The notes: generated from the letters alone by a model not told the origin. A DNA stretch of 64,000 nucleotides from Gammaproteobacteria bacterium (GCA_021773795.1 JAJFJT010000004.1:81204-145203), one strand, 5' to 3'. Shown: positions 8,563-16,551, counted from the first letter of the stretch. Numbers and translations: made by a program.

Positions 8563-10263
8563 ATGTTCACAACACCTCTCAGTTATAGGCATCGTGGTGG
8601 TAACGAGCCCCTGCTCGGAAGTACCATCCCGCAGCATTTCTCCGTAGTAGTGGCCCGGTTTCCCAACCGCGAGGCGGTAGTCTCCATAGCTCAAAACCAG
8701 CGCCTCAGCTATGCCCAATTGGCCGAGGCCACCACGGAACTCACCCGCGGCCTGTTGGGACTGGGCTTTGGCAAGGGTGATCGTGTCGGCATCTGGTCCA
8801 CCAACAACCTGCAATGGTTGCTGCTGCAAGTGGCGGCCGCTCACATCGGCGTGATCCTGGTCAATATCAATCCTGCCTGCCGGGCCAGTGAGCTCGCCTA
8901 TGCGCTACAGCGCTCCGAGGTCAACGGCCTGTTTCTGATTCCCGGTTTTCGTGACAGTGACTACATCGGGATACTGACAGAGCTGATTCCACAGTTAAGA
9001 GATAAGGCGGGACTTCCGAAGGATGGAGATTTCCCGTCCCTGCGATGCATCGTGGTTTACGACCCGGCTGCACCCGAAAAAACCCGCCGACCGCATCCAG
9101 GCTTCACGGTCTGGCCGGAGCTACAAGCCGCGGCCACTACCGTGTCGAGCAACGAGCTTGCGAGTGTCACGGAAACACTGGACCGGGACGACCCCATCAA
9201 CATTCAGTACACCTCCGGCACCACCGGCTCCCCGAAGGCCGTGGTGCTAAGCCACCACAACATCCTCAACAACGCCTGGTTTTGCGCACGGCGCATGCAC
9301 TTTAATGAGACCGATCGCCTTGCTGTACCGGTGCCCTTCTATCACTGTTTCGGCATGGTGCTGGCGAATCTTCTATGCCTCTCGGTGGGCGCCTGCATTG
9401 TGATCCCCTGCGAGCATTTCGATGCCGGGGCGGTGCTGAAGGCGGTGGAAAGTGAATGCTGTACAGCGATCCACGGGGTACCAACCATGTTCATCGCCGA
9501 ACTCGAACACCCGCAATTTCATGACTTCCGGCTCGAGACCCTGCGTACCGGCATCATGGCAGGCTCTCCCTGCCCGGCAACACTCATGCGGCGGGTGATG
9601 GGCGATATGCATTGCCAGGAAATCCTTATCGGCTATGGTGAAACCGAGGCCTCACCATTAACCCACCTGACCGCACCAGACGACAGCCTGGAGCGCCGGG
9701 TTGAGACCGTGGGCACCAATCTGCCCCACCAGGAAGTGAAGATCGTTGATGTAGAGACCCGGGCCACGCTACCACTTGGCACCGTGGGAGAGATCTGCTT
9801 TCGCGGCTACCACATCATGCAGGGTTACTACGGTGATGCCGAGACCACGGCAAAGACCATCGACAAGAATGGCTGGCTGGCCTCCGGGGATCTGGGCACC
9901 ATGGATGCTGACGGCTACCTGAAAATCACCGGGCGGCTCAAGGAAATGATTATCCGCGGTGGTGAGAATATCTATCCACGTGAGATCGAGGACTTCATTT
10001 TCAGCCACCCCAAGGTGGCCGGGATCGCGGTCTTTGGTATTCCCGATGACTACTACGGCGAGGAGATCATGGCCTGGATTCAACTACACGAGGGTGAAAC
10101 CGCAACAGCTGAGGAAATCCGGGACTTCTGCAAAGGCAAGATTGCCCACTTCAAGATCCCGAGACACATCCGCTTCGTCAGCGAATTTCCCATGACGGTA
10201 ACCGGAAAATTACAAAAACACCGTATGCGCCAGCTGGCACTGGAAGCGCTCGGCTGCTCCTGA
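8563..10263 (+). CDS. AMP-dependent acyl-CoA synthetase/ligase
   Basis: A 566-residue ANL-family enzyme activating a carboxylic acid to its CoA thioester via the acyl-adenylate. The motifs are complete: YTSGTTGSPKAVVLSHHN near residue 220, GYGETEASP near 355, the hinge TGRLKEMIIRGGENIYPREIE near 455, and the catalytic lysine TGKLQKHRMR close to the C-terminus. I start at ATG 8563 (MFTTPLSYRH). An in-frame GTG at 8536 overlapping the previous stop (TAGTG) is an alternative. It is likely the last gene of the FNR-box operon. Context suggests that it activates, or works in reverse on, the acyl group made by the oxidoreductase. Substrate unknown. Confidence 0.85.
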   Translation: MFTTPLSYRHRGGNEPLLGSTIPQHFSVVVARFPNREAVVSIAQNQRLSYAQLAEATTELTRGLLGLGFGKGDRVGIWSTNNLQWLLLQVAAAHIGVILVNINPACRASELAYALQRSEVNGLFLIPGFRDSDYIGILTELIPQLRDKAGLPKDGDFPSLRCIVVYDPAAPEKTRRPHPGFTVWPELQAAATTVSSNELASVTETLDRDDPINIQYTSGTTGSPKAVVLSHHNILNNAWFCARRMHFNETDRLAVPVPFYHCFGMVLANLLCLSVGACIVIPCEHFDAGAVLKAVESECCTAIHGVPTMFIAELEHPQFHDFRLETLRTGIMAGSPCPATLMRRVMGDMHCQEILIGYGETEASPLTHLTAPDDSLERRVETVGTNLPHQEVKIVDVETRATLPLGTVGEICFRGYHIMQGYYGDAETTAKTIDKNGWLASGDLGTMDADGYLKITGRLKEMIIRGGENIYPREIEDFIFSHPKVAGIAVFGIPDDYYGEEIMAWIQLHEGETATAEEIRDFCKGKIAHFKIPRHIRFVSEFPMTVTGKLQKHRMRQLALEALGCS

Positions 10264-10480
10264 GCCAAAAACCTGCCGTTGAACCGCTTCCACCGGGGTC
10301 CAAGAGCAAATCTCCTTGAAAAACATGTGGATTCTCGGAGAAAGATAGTATAGGGTTCTTGACAGCAGAAATTTGTAGTCGTTTTGGGTAGTTCCTCAGC
10401 AGTGAATGCAGTAGACCGTCCCGTAATTTCCCCACAAATTTGTTTGCTAACACTTTTTTCATTGATATGAGGTAACTAGA
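10264..10480 (+). promoter_or_regulatory. Long leader of cold-shock gene
   Basis: 217 bp without a convincing gene lie between the ligase and the cold-shock protein. A leader of this length is characteristic of cspA-type mRNAs, whose 5' UTR acts as a thermosensor. The start codon follows GATATGAGGTAACTAGA, with a GAGGT-like ribosome site. I could not fold the leader by eye. Confidence 0.4.
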
Positions 10481-10684
10481 ATGGCTACAGGTACAGTCAA
10501 GTGGTTTAACGATTCCAAGGGCTTTGGGTTTATTGCCCCCTCCGACGGTAGCGATGACGTGTTTGTTCATCACAGTGCCATCCAGGCCAGCGGCTTCAAG
10601 TCCCTGGCCGAGGGACAGCAGGTGACTTTTGACACCGAGCGCGGTCCCAAAGGTTTGAGCGCCACTAACGTCGTCGCCGAATAA
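10481..10684 (+). CDS. Cold-shock protein, CspA family
   Basis: A 67-residue single cold-shock domain (OB fold) of standard length. RNP1 (KGFGFI, near 16) and RNP2 (VFVHHSAI, near 29) are intact. It binds single-stranded RNA/DNA and acts as an RNA chaperone in the cytoplasm. It is monocistronic, with its own long leader and a strong intrinsic terminator 33 bp after the stop. The exact paralogue (cspA, C, D or E type) cannot be told. Confidence 0.95.
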   Translation: MATGTVKWFNDSKGFGFIAPSDGSDDVFVHHSAIQASGFKSLAEGQQVTFDTERGPKGLSATNVVAE

Positions 10685-10716
10685 GCCCACAAGGCTTCGC
10701 TAACGTCGTACCTAAA

Positions 10717-10742
10717 AGCCCCGCTCCGGCGGGGCTTTTTTT
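10717..10742. terminator. Intrinsic terminator of the cold-shock gene
   Basis: AGCCCCGC-TCCG-GCGGGGCT hairpin (10717-10736), 8-bp perfect stem, followed by a run of T on the plus strand and preceded by AAAA. It ends the cold-shock transcript. It may work weakly on the minus strand for the hydrolase transcript. Confidence 0.9.
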
Positions 10743-10857
10743 ATGCCTGTCTGAAACCCCCGCCTCCGCTGAACACCAACAGGAACAAGCCCCGAAAGAT
10801 AATGGCATAGCCAAAAATGAAGTAGCCGCTCCACCAGGGAACCAGCGGCGGCAACAC
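10741..10857 (-). CDS. Possible 38-residue hydrophobic peptide
   Basis: A short frame from GTG 10857 encodes a hydrophobic peptide (LPPLVPWWSGYFIFGYAIIF..., one likely membrane span) ending in FSGGGGFRQA. It begins 15 nt after the stop of the upstream hydrolase on the same strand and ends inside the terminator hairpin. Residue composition looks protein-like, but there is no clear ribosome site and I do not recognise it. It could be the end of a decayed gene. Confidence 0.25.
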   Translation of the reverse strand: MLPPLVPWWSGYFIFGYAIIFRGLFLLVFSGGGGFRQA

Positions 10858-10872
10858 GATTCAGCACAGCGA

Positions 10873-11856
10873 TCAAAGCACCTTGCTGTGGTTGCTATAG
10901 ATCGGACTGTCCTCCGGAAAATACCGCAGCATGACTGCCGTATACCGATCAAAGGGATTTTTCACGGCGCTCAGTGCCCGCTTCGTCGCAGGTGGGAGAT
11001 CATAGCTATTGAATCGAACGGGAAAGGGCACCGGATAATCGGTGGCAAAGAGAAGCTTGTGATGGATATCCCGTTGTGCGGCGAGATGGCGCAGTGCCCG
11101 CGCTCGCAGGGGCGCCAGAATGGCCGCGATATCGGCGTACAGGTTCGGATGGCGGCGCAGCCGCTCCAGCAATTCAAAATAGTCGGCGTCAAAGTAACGC
11201 GGGTCCCGTGACAGATTTCTCCAGAAACGCAGTTTGTAGTTGATGCGCCCGAGGGCCATGTGTGCGGCAATGACAGTCACGCCCGAGGCCACGGGAAGAT
11301 CGAGCATGTCGATACGCTCGAAGCGGGCAAAGGAATGGATGCTGTACTCACTGCCGATATGAATCACCAGCGGGATATTCTTTTCCTTTAACTTTTCGTA
11401 GTAGGGAAGCAAACGCTCATCGTTGAGATCCAGCCCCCAGTAGTTCTGCAGGAACTTGGCGCCACGGCACCCCTTCTCCGCATATTCATCAATGAGATCG
11501 AGGGCCTCAGGACGACGCGGATTGACCGAAAGGAAGGGGATAAATTGCTCCGGATAACGCGCGGCAACCGCCAACACATCTTCACTCGTGGAACAGACGG
11601 TGCCATCCCGGTGGATCTCCCGGCCATGCTCATCCAGACGACTGTCCACGGGGTACAGGCAGGCCTGGGCGACATAACGGGAATCCCGAATAGAGCGGGC
11701 CATACCTTCGACGTAGGTCTCAAAAGGTGCGGCGTGCAGACGTTCGGAATCGACGCCAAGCCCACGGGCGAAGAAGCGTACTGCGATCTTGTCGAACAGC
11801 CGCTCAAAACGGACATTCGGATTCAGCAGATGGGTGTGCACGTCAATCGTTTTCAT
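10873..11856 (-). CDS. Metal-dependent hydrolase, amidohydrolase (TIM-barrel) family
   Basis: A 327-residue protein beginning MKTIDVHTHLLNP, the HxH metal-binding motif of amidohydrolases at residues 7-9. Further histidines occur in LVIHIGSEYSIH and VTVIAAHMALGR, and the metal-ligand aspartate is in LLFATDYPVPFP. This is the architecture of the COG2159-type hydrolases and decarboxylases. Substrate unknown. Its ATG overlaps the TGA of an upstream gene remnant (ATGA), so it was once translationally coupled to that gene (an acyl-ACP-synthetase-like end at 11853-11948). It now lies at the edge of the accessory island. Confidence 0.75.
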   Translation of the reverse strand: MKTIDVHTHLLNPNVRFERLFDKIAVRFFARGLGVDSERLHAAPFETYVEGMARSIRDSRYVAQACLYPVDSRLDEHGREIHRDGTVCSTSEDVLAVAARYPEQFIPFLSVNPRRPEALDLIDEYAEKGCRGAKFLQNYWGLDLNDERLLPYYEKLKEKNIPLVIHIGSEYSIHSFARFERIDMLDLPVASGVTVIAAHMALGRINYKLRFWRNLSRDPRYFDADYFELLERLRRHPNLYADIAAILAPLRARALRHLAAQRDIHHKLLFATDYPVPFPVRFNSYDLPPATKRALSAVKNPFDRYTAVMLRYFPEDSPIYSNHSKVL

Positions 11857-11948
11857 GCGCCGACGGCCTCCATGGCAATCTGCCTGGCGCGACCGAAGTC
11901 ACCCTTGCCACTGCCGAGTTTCGGAATAGCCTCGACGGCTTGGGTGTT
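11853..11948 (-). pseudogene. C-terminal remnant of an acyl-ACP/acyl-CoA synthetase-like gene
   Basis: About 28 codons in one frame read AVEAIPKLGSGKGDFGRARQ and end ...AMEAVGA with a TGA overlapping the hydrolase ATG. 'LGSGKGDF' resembles the C-terminal catalytic-lysine region of AMP-binding synthetases such as Aas. The frame has no start and is broken at about 11948, exactly where the island gene for the epimerase ends. I infer that the gene was cut when the island was acquired. The identification rests on a short match. Confidence 0.5.
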
Positions 11949-12869
11949 TTATGACGTTGAAATACCATCCGTCCTTTGCAGTAAGTGTTCGAACGCATCC
12001 CCAAGCACAGAGTGGCGAAACTTGTAGCCACTGTCCGTCAGCTTCTTAGGTGCCACTCGGACGCCGGCCAGCAATAGCTCGTTGGCCATCTCGCCAAATG
12101 CTAATTGAGCCGCGAACGCCGGCATTGGAAATATCGTCGGACGATGCAATGCCCGCCCTAGCGTCTTCGTGAACTCGCGATTGCTGACGGCGTTCGGCGA
12201 GACAAAATTGACCGGGCCTTGCATTGACTCGTTCGCGATAACGTACTGGATCATTTCCACCATGTCATCGATACTCACCCAACTCATATACTGCCTTCCA
12301 CTACCGATAACGCCGCCCAGCCCCATCCTGAAGGGAAGAAGCATCTTCTTGAGGGCACCACCTGCAGGGCTCAGGACTATGCCAAAGCGAGCATTTACCA
12401 CTCGGACGCCCGCATCGACAAGCGCAGCCGTAGCGCCTTCCCACTGTTTGCTCACATCGGCCAAGAAGCCGTTTCCGGGCTCACTGGTTTCATCAACAAG
12501 CTCCTCTCCACGATCCCCGTAAAAACCTATCGCTGATGCTGAAACGATGACAAACGGCTTATGAGCGGACGCCGCAAAGAACTCGGATAACAGCCGGGTT
12601 CCTCTGACACGGCTATTGACGATGCGAGCCTTCTTCCGATCAGTCCATCGGCCCTTTGCTATGTTGTCCCCGGCTAGATGAACGACCGCGGTGATACCTT
12701 CGACATCAGCCAAATCGATGACGCCTTTCTCCGGGTCCCAAGATGGTGAGCCCTCTGCAACATCCTTGCGCAGCAAACGTACTGCCTCATGACCGTTCGC
12801 ACTAAGAGATTCAATTAGCGCCGTTCCGATCAGTCCCGAGGATCCTGTGATAAGCACTTTCACCGTCAT
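11949..12869 (-). CDS. TIGR01777-type NAD(P)-dependent epimerase/oxidoreductase
   Basis: A 306-residue extended short-chain dehydrogenase. The Rossmann motif is at the N-terminus (VLITGSSGLIGTAL), followed by VVHLAGDNIAKGRWT near 64-78, SASAIGFYGDRG near 110, and the characteristic QYMSWVSIDDMVEMI near 190 of the YfcH/TIGR01777 family. The catalytic step in this family is unknown. It starts 3 nt after the stop of the RloB-like gene on the same strand, so it appears to be the third gene of that operon, unusual company for a housekeeping-type enzyme. Its stop lies at the left junction of the island. Confidence 0.85.
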   Translation of the reverse strand: MTVKVLITGSSGLIGTALIESLSANGHEAVRLLRKDVAEGSPSWDPEKGVIDLADVEGITAVVHLAGDNIAKGRWTDRKKARIVNSRVRGTRLLSEFFAASAHKPFVIVSASAIGFYGDRGEELVDETSEPGNGFLADVSKQWEGATAALVDAGVRVVNARFGIVLSPAGGALKKMLLPFRMGLGGVIGSGRQYMSWVSIDDMVEMIQYVIANESMQGPVNFVSPNAVSNREFTKTLGRALHRPTIFPMPAFAAQLAFGEMANELLLAGVRVAPKKLTDSGYKFRHSVLGDAFEHLLQRTDGISTS

Positions 12870-12872
12870 GGC

Positions 12873-13385
12873 CTAATCGGTAAACGACAAACAATCCAGT
12901 AACTGGGCAAGCTCGGGAACACCATCTCGTCGTCCATCCAGTAGGCCCTTTGGAAAGCTCCCAATATAATCTCCTGGAAATGTGAGACGCTCGGGAAGTG
13001 CACTACCATACTGCTGCTTACATTCCGTACTCGTCGCTGGAACATACTCACCAAGAATCATGAGCAGCAGGCCTTCAATACAGGGTGTTGAGCCTATGAT
13101 CTGGATCTTCTTAGTCCTTGCCCGCCTGCGCATCGCAGCTGACATTTTCAGATCGGTATCTAAAAGCACCACAACTCGATCATAAGCTGCATTGCGACAC
13201 TGCCTGATGGCATAGTCCACCACATGATCAGGCCCTTTCCCGTGGGCATTGCGAATCGTGACACCCACGCCACAGCCCCGGCTGATGTAGAGGGATTTTA
13301 TGTACTTCAGAAAAGCCTGCTCGGTTGTGCCCTCACCAACCAGCAAAACGGTATGGGAAACAGAGCGGCGTACAGGTGCTGGCAT
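12873..13385 (-). CDS. RloB/AbiLii-like TOPRIM-type protein
   Basis: A 170-residue product. The N-terminal VLLVGEGTTEQAFLKYIKSLY gives the glutamate of a TOPRIM-like fold. RVVVLLDTDLK (near 75) supplies the DxD, and STPCIEGLLL (near 100) matches the RloB pattern. It begins 11 nt after the stop of the COG1106 ATPase gene. ATPase plus RloB pairs are known as RloA/RloB and as the abortive-infection system AbiL. By analogy the ATPase senses or licenses and RloB is the putative nuclease effector. Both act in the cytoplasm. Assignment is by motif and context. Confidence 0.7.
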   Translation of the reverse strand: MPAPVRRSVSHTVLLVGEGTTEQAFLKYIKSLYISRGCGVGVTIRNAHGKGPDHVVDYAIRQCRNAAYDRVVVLLDTDLKMSAAMRRRARTKKIQIIGSTPCIEGLLLMILGEYVPATSTECKQQYGSALPERLTFPGDYIGSFPKGLLDGRRDGVPELAQLLDCLSFTD

Positions 13386-13396
13386 TCGCTATGCCA

Positions 13397-14593
13397 TCAA
13401 AGGTTTGGAACAGCACCATAAGCACCTGCACGATACTTGGCGTACAGGTTGTCATCCCGCCGAATACCTTTCATATCACCCAGCCTCCATGCCTCGCTAT
13501 ATCCATTAGAATCCTTCTCGATGAGAAGCACCTGATCCTTCTGCAAATCATTCAACACCTCATGAGCATGGCAGGTAAAGATAATTTGCGCATTATGGGG
13601 ATTGCTTTCGCGATCAATGAACAGAGCAAGTATCGCGGTAATCATCTCTGGATGCAGGTCTGCCTCCATCTCATCAATGATGACAATACCACCATGCTCC
13701 AGGGCAGGCAGAATCTTCCCAAGCAACACAAATGCCGCCTGGGTACCACTGGACTCGTACCAGAACAGTAGTTTCTGCACTTTTTCACCCATCCGGTGAA
13801 CACCCGCGGGAATATTGGCATCTTTACTCTCGCCAGTTTCCTTTTCCACAAACTTACGGGATTCAATAACAACTTCCGAGAGACCCAGGTCCATTTGACT
13901 CAAGAACTCAGACATCTGTGCTCGCAGTGCCGGACGACCATGAAAAAAATCCGTGGCCTCAAAAACATCACTGCTCTCAAAGTGATCTCGACCGCTGTAA
14001 TACACATTGGTATAAAACCGGGCAAAATAACCGACCAGTGCACGCGCACAAGGCACGTTGTACTGAGCAGCCGTGGCAATCAAGGAGGCATTAGGCCGAA
14101 CCCTGGCGGCTTCCCTGGCGGAGAAACCAAACTTCTGCTGCCGGATTTCATAGGCTGAATCCAACTCAGACCAGTCACGGCGAAAAATAAAGCTGAAGAA
14201 CTTGCTGGTCTTGAGATGCAACGACTCATGCACCACCCGCTCCGGATTGATGATCAAAGAATAGCGATAGTGCTGCCCCTTGTTCTCGAACTCAATCTCG
14301 AACTCGCTGTCCTTCTCGTCCGAGAAAAAATGGGCCTGAATCAGGATCTCATCCTCAGGTTTGCTAGCGGCAAACGAATGCGCGATAAACCAGCTCAGAA
14401 AGGCCAGCGGCTTTAACACGTTGGTTTTGCCCGAGGCATTCGGACCGATTGCTGCAACCACCTTCGATAGGCGGGCACCGCCCGGACTCTCGAAGACCAG
14501 ATCCGTTACCGGTGCCTGGCGATTCAGCAAAAAGAAAACCTCCGTCTCGCCAGCAAACGAGAAAAAGTTCTTGAATCGGTATTTATGGAGCAT
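13397..14593 (-). CDS. AAA family ATPase, RloA/AbiLi-like (COG1106)
   Basis: A 398-residue ABC-type AAA ATPase. The Walker A IGPNASGKTNVLK is near residue 50, and a long insertion follows. The Walker B HGGIVIIDEMEADLHPE is near 310, and the sensor-like QIIFTCHAHEVL near 340. The order 'RFKNFFSF' then Walker A then IIDE..DLHP is that of the AAA_15/AAA_21 group used in several phage-defence systems. The ATG at 14593 is preferred over a GTG at 14605. The ribosome site is weak. It is followed by the RloB-like gene and the epimerase with almost no gaps, and preceded by a large palindrome that may be the operator. Confidence 0.8.
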   Translation of the reverse strand: MLHKYRFKNFFSFAGETEVFFLLNRQAPVTDLVFESPGGARLSKVVAAIGPNASGKTNVLKPLAFLSWFIAHSFAASKPEDEILIQAHFFSDEKDSEFEIEFENKGQHYRYSLIINPERVVHESLHLKTSKFFSFIFRRDWSELDSAYEIRQQKFGFSAREAARVRPNASLIATAAQYNVPCARALVGYFARFYTNVYYSGRDHFESSDVFEATDFFHGRPALRAQMSEFLSQMDLGLSEVVIESRKFVEKETGESKDANIPAGVHRMGEKVQKLLFWYESSGTQAAFVLLGKILPALEHGGIVIIDEMEADLHPEMITAILALFIDRESNPHNAQIIFTCHAHEVLNDLQKDQVLLIEKDSNGYSEAWRLGDMKGIRRDDNLYAKYRAGAYGAVPNL

Positions 14594-14615
14594 GGCGGCA
14601 CCCACATAATGCGTT

Positions 14616-14655
14616 ATAAGCTATAATTGACAATATATTGTTGATTATAGCTTAT
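14616..14655. promoter_or_regulatory. 40-bp palindrome/operator upstream of the ATPase operon
   Basis: The arms ATAAGCTATAAT (14616-14627) and ATTATAGCTTAT (14644-14655) are perfect inverted repeats. Between them is a second perfect 12-bp palindrome, ACAATATATTGT (14630-14641). On the minus strand it contains a TATAAT (-10, 14649-14644) with TTGAAA 15 bp upstream, so a repressor bound here could block the ATPase operon promoter. No regulator gene for it is evident next door, apart from the winged-helix antitoxin at 14765. Confidence 0.6.
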
Positions 14656-14764
14656 ATATGACTTTTTCAACCTGATAATTACAATTTTTTGTCAGTTGAT
14701 GTCTCAGAGACCCTTTAGGGATGCACCGTAGTCGCGTCGATCTGGAGGCGCTTATTGGAAATCA

Positions 14765-15160
14765 TTATGCAGCCGATTCATTAGGCACCGGGGCGCTATA
14801 ATGAATCCCAAATAAGACCCTGAAATCTGTCGCTTTGACCTTGGGAGCAATTTTCCCATCAACCTTTGGGAGTTCAACGATACCGTATCTCTCCAATGTC
14901 CTGAGAGTTCTGGATAAATTGGATTTTTTCCGATGACTGAGCTTTTCTAATTCAGCTAAAGAGTTCGGGTGGTGGCTTATAATTAACTTCAGTAGTTCTT
15001 GATTATCGCTACTTAGAACCTGAGACATTGACTTGACCGACTCAAACCAGACCTTTGGCTCATCCTTTCCGGGTTTATACTCCCCTTTAGCGATGGCAAT
15101 GGTTCTCTTTTTATAATCTTTTGCCGAGATGACACCGATATTTAGAACCCTGGTATCCAT
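14765..15160 (-). CDS. Winged-helix DNA-binding protein, putative TumA-type antitoxin
   Basis: A 131-residue protein. Residues 55-105 (LLKLIISHHPNSLAELEKLSHRKKSNLSRTLRTLERYGIVEL, given in parts) form a winged helix of the HVO_A0114 type: 'SLAELEKL', 'KKSNLSRTL' recognition helix, 'LERYGIVEL'. The N-terminal part KPKVWFESVKSMSQVLS is usual in this family. It starts 12 nt after the TumE-like toxin gene on the same strand, the order known for tumE-tumA toxin-antitoxin pairs. It probably neutralises the toxin and represses the pair through the palindrome at 15551-15569. Confidence 0.75.
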   Translation of the reverse strand: MDTRVLNIGVISAKDYKKRTIAIAKGEYKPGKDEPKVWFESVKSMSQVLSSDNQELLKLIISHHPNSLAELEKLSHRKKSNLSRTLRTLERYGIVELPKVDGKIAPKVKATDFRVLFGIHYSAPVPNESAA

Positions 15161-15172
15161 AACCCCATCCCT

Positions 15173-15519
15173 CTATTTTCCAATAATCAAATTTACATCT
15201 TTCCAAAAGTCTTCCATTAGCTGGCCTGGACCCTCAAATTCATAAACCTGAATTTTTTCTTTATTGTGTTTATGGTCCCACACAAGCCTCTTCCCACCAT
15301 ATTTCTTATTTCCCGGCTTAATCCCATGCGCATTGTCATACCCAAGCACTCTCTTGTTACTACAATCATGCAGTGTTAATGAATATTTAATTCCATGAGG
15401 AATATGCACATCTGGATCCACCCTTTTCACAGAGAATTTCCTCCAGTATCCATTGGAAACACTTCACCATCCATCTCAAGCAGGACGGATAACCCAACAT
15501 CATCAATGTATTTAGTCAC
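15173..15519 (-). CDS. TumE-family toxin (DUF6516-like), apparent one-base frameshift
   Basis: An open 85-residue frame from GTG 15430 (GGAGG 9 nt upstream) contains the TumE-like core HGIKYSLTLHD, RVLGYDNAHGIKP, and YEFEGPGQLMEDFW. Directly upstream, in another frame from GTG 15519, sequence such as DDVGLSVLLEMDGEVFPMDTGG looks like the missing N-terminal third. Adding one A at the AAA (15437-15439) joins the two into ...MDTGGKFSVKRVDPD. So the toxin gene either has a real inactivating frameshift or a base is missing from the assembly. If real, the GTG product may be a truncated toxin beside an intact antitoxin. Toxins of this family are thought to act as RNases. Confidence 0.7.
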
Positions 15520-15550
15520 TTAAGGAAACTGTCCATGTTCTCACCAATGG

Positions 15551-15569
15551 GTTATCATCCAATGATAAC
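15551..15569. promoter_or_regulatory. Palindrome upstream of the TumE/antitoxin operon
   Basis: GTTATCAT-CCA-ATGATAAC: perfect 8-bp arms 32 bp upstream of the toxin start region. Position and symmetry fit an autoregulatory operator for the winged-helix antitoxin (inferred). Confidence 0.5.
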
Positions 15570-15642
15570 TATAGTCTAGCACAGTGTAACAATGAATATA
15601 CGGGTCCGTATGAGACACCTTTCCTTTGCTAGCTTACCGAGG

Positions 15643-16500
15643 CTACGGGGTCTTGTTCCGTGCCTTCTCTATCTGCCTGATAATCCTGCTGATTCTGGAA
15701 TAGTGAAGGTCAAACTGCTCGCCGATAGCACTCATACTGTAACCCCCACTTCGGTAAGCTTCGGAAATAGCACGATTCCGGTCGGTGTACCTGCCTATAT
15801 ACCACTCTAATGGCTTGGCGACCGGTCGCCGCTGGGTCCTGGGAATTTCACTCAAACGCGGGTTGCCAGCTATCTTTTTCTGCATCTTCTCGACAAATCT
15901 TTCTGAGCCTAGATAGATCTGGTTTTTGAGTTCCTCCCAGGGCGAGGGCTGGTTCTTGCCTTGGGCAACAAACTTCCGGTATTCGTTTTGAGCCTGCCGC
16001 TTACGCCTTGCAAAGGCGGCCAGTAGCCAGTCCGTTTCCAGCCATGGGAAGCCGGGGCTCATCCCCGCTGTCTCCCGGTAGCTGCTCCATCGCCACTCCC
16101 GGGCTGAGCGCACCATGCGGGCACGAACGGGGTTCAATACGATATAGCGGGATAGTTCCAACAAGTAGCTGTCTTTCTGAACCAGGATGGCCTTGTAACG
16201 CCCCTGAAAGACGTGGCCTGTCCGTTGGTGGGCGTGATTAAAGCGCTGGGTGTAGACACCATTGAGCTGACGCATACCCTGTGACAGGTTGCCGTCAGGA
16301 GTTTCGATAAGCAGGTGGTAGTGGTTGCTCATCTGGCACCAGGCATGGACTGTCCAGTTAAAACGCTCGCAGACTTGCCCAAGAACCTCAAGCCACCGCT
16401 CCCGGTCAGAATCCTGGAGATAGATATCATCCTGCCCATCTCCACGGGAAGTCACATGATAGAGGGCACCGGCAAACTCAATACGTAGCGGTCTCGACAT
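15643..16500 (-). CDS. REP-associated tyrosine transposase (RAYT, Y1/HUH type)
   Basis: A 285-residue single-strand transposase. It starts MSRPLRIEFAGALYHVTSRG (written in family style) and carries the HUH motif in MSNHYHLLIETPDGN. The downstream tyrosine region RYIVLNPVRARMV is also typical. The C-terminal 70 residues add an HTH-like tail (GGYSMSAIGEQFDLHYSRISRII). ATG 16500 is chosen by alignment with the family; an ATG at 16506 is also possible. These enzymes mobilise short REP-like sequences. It sits between the toxin pair and a truncated DUF927 gene. Confidence 0.88.
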   Translation of the reverse strand: MSRPLRIEFAGALYHVTSRGDGQDDIYLQDSDRERWLEVLGQVCERFNWTVHAWCQMSNHYHLLIETPDGNLSQGMRQLNGVYTQRFNHAHQRTGHVFQGRYKAILVQKDSYLLELSRYIVLNPVRARMVRSAREWRWSSYRETAGMSPGFPWLETDWLLAAFARRKRQAQNEYRKFVAQGKNQPSPWEELKNQIYLGSERFVEKMQKKIAGNPRLSEIPRTQRRPVAKPLEWYIGRYTDRNRAISEAYRSGGYSMSAIGEQFDLHYSRISRIIRQIEKARNKTP

Positions 16501-16548
16501 AAACATAGGCTACTTGACGGGAGAGCACGAGACAAGACCTGACCCCGT
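15645..16548. mobile_element. RAYT element with imperfect terminal inverted repeats
   Basis: The left end ACGGGGTCTTGTTCCGTGC (15645-15663, inside the transposase C-terminus) and the right end GCACGAGACAAGACCTGACCCCGT (16525-16548) are imperfect inverted copies of each other. The DUF927 reading frame starts immediately to the right (after a TGA at 16549-16551), so the element borders the truncation. Confidence 0.6.
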
Positions 16549-16551
16549 TGA

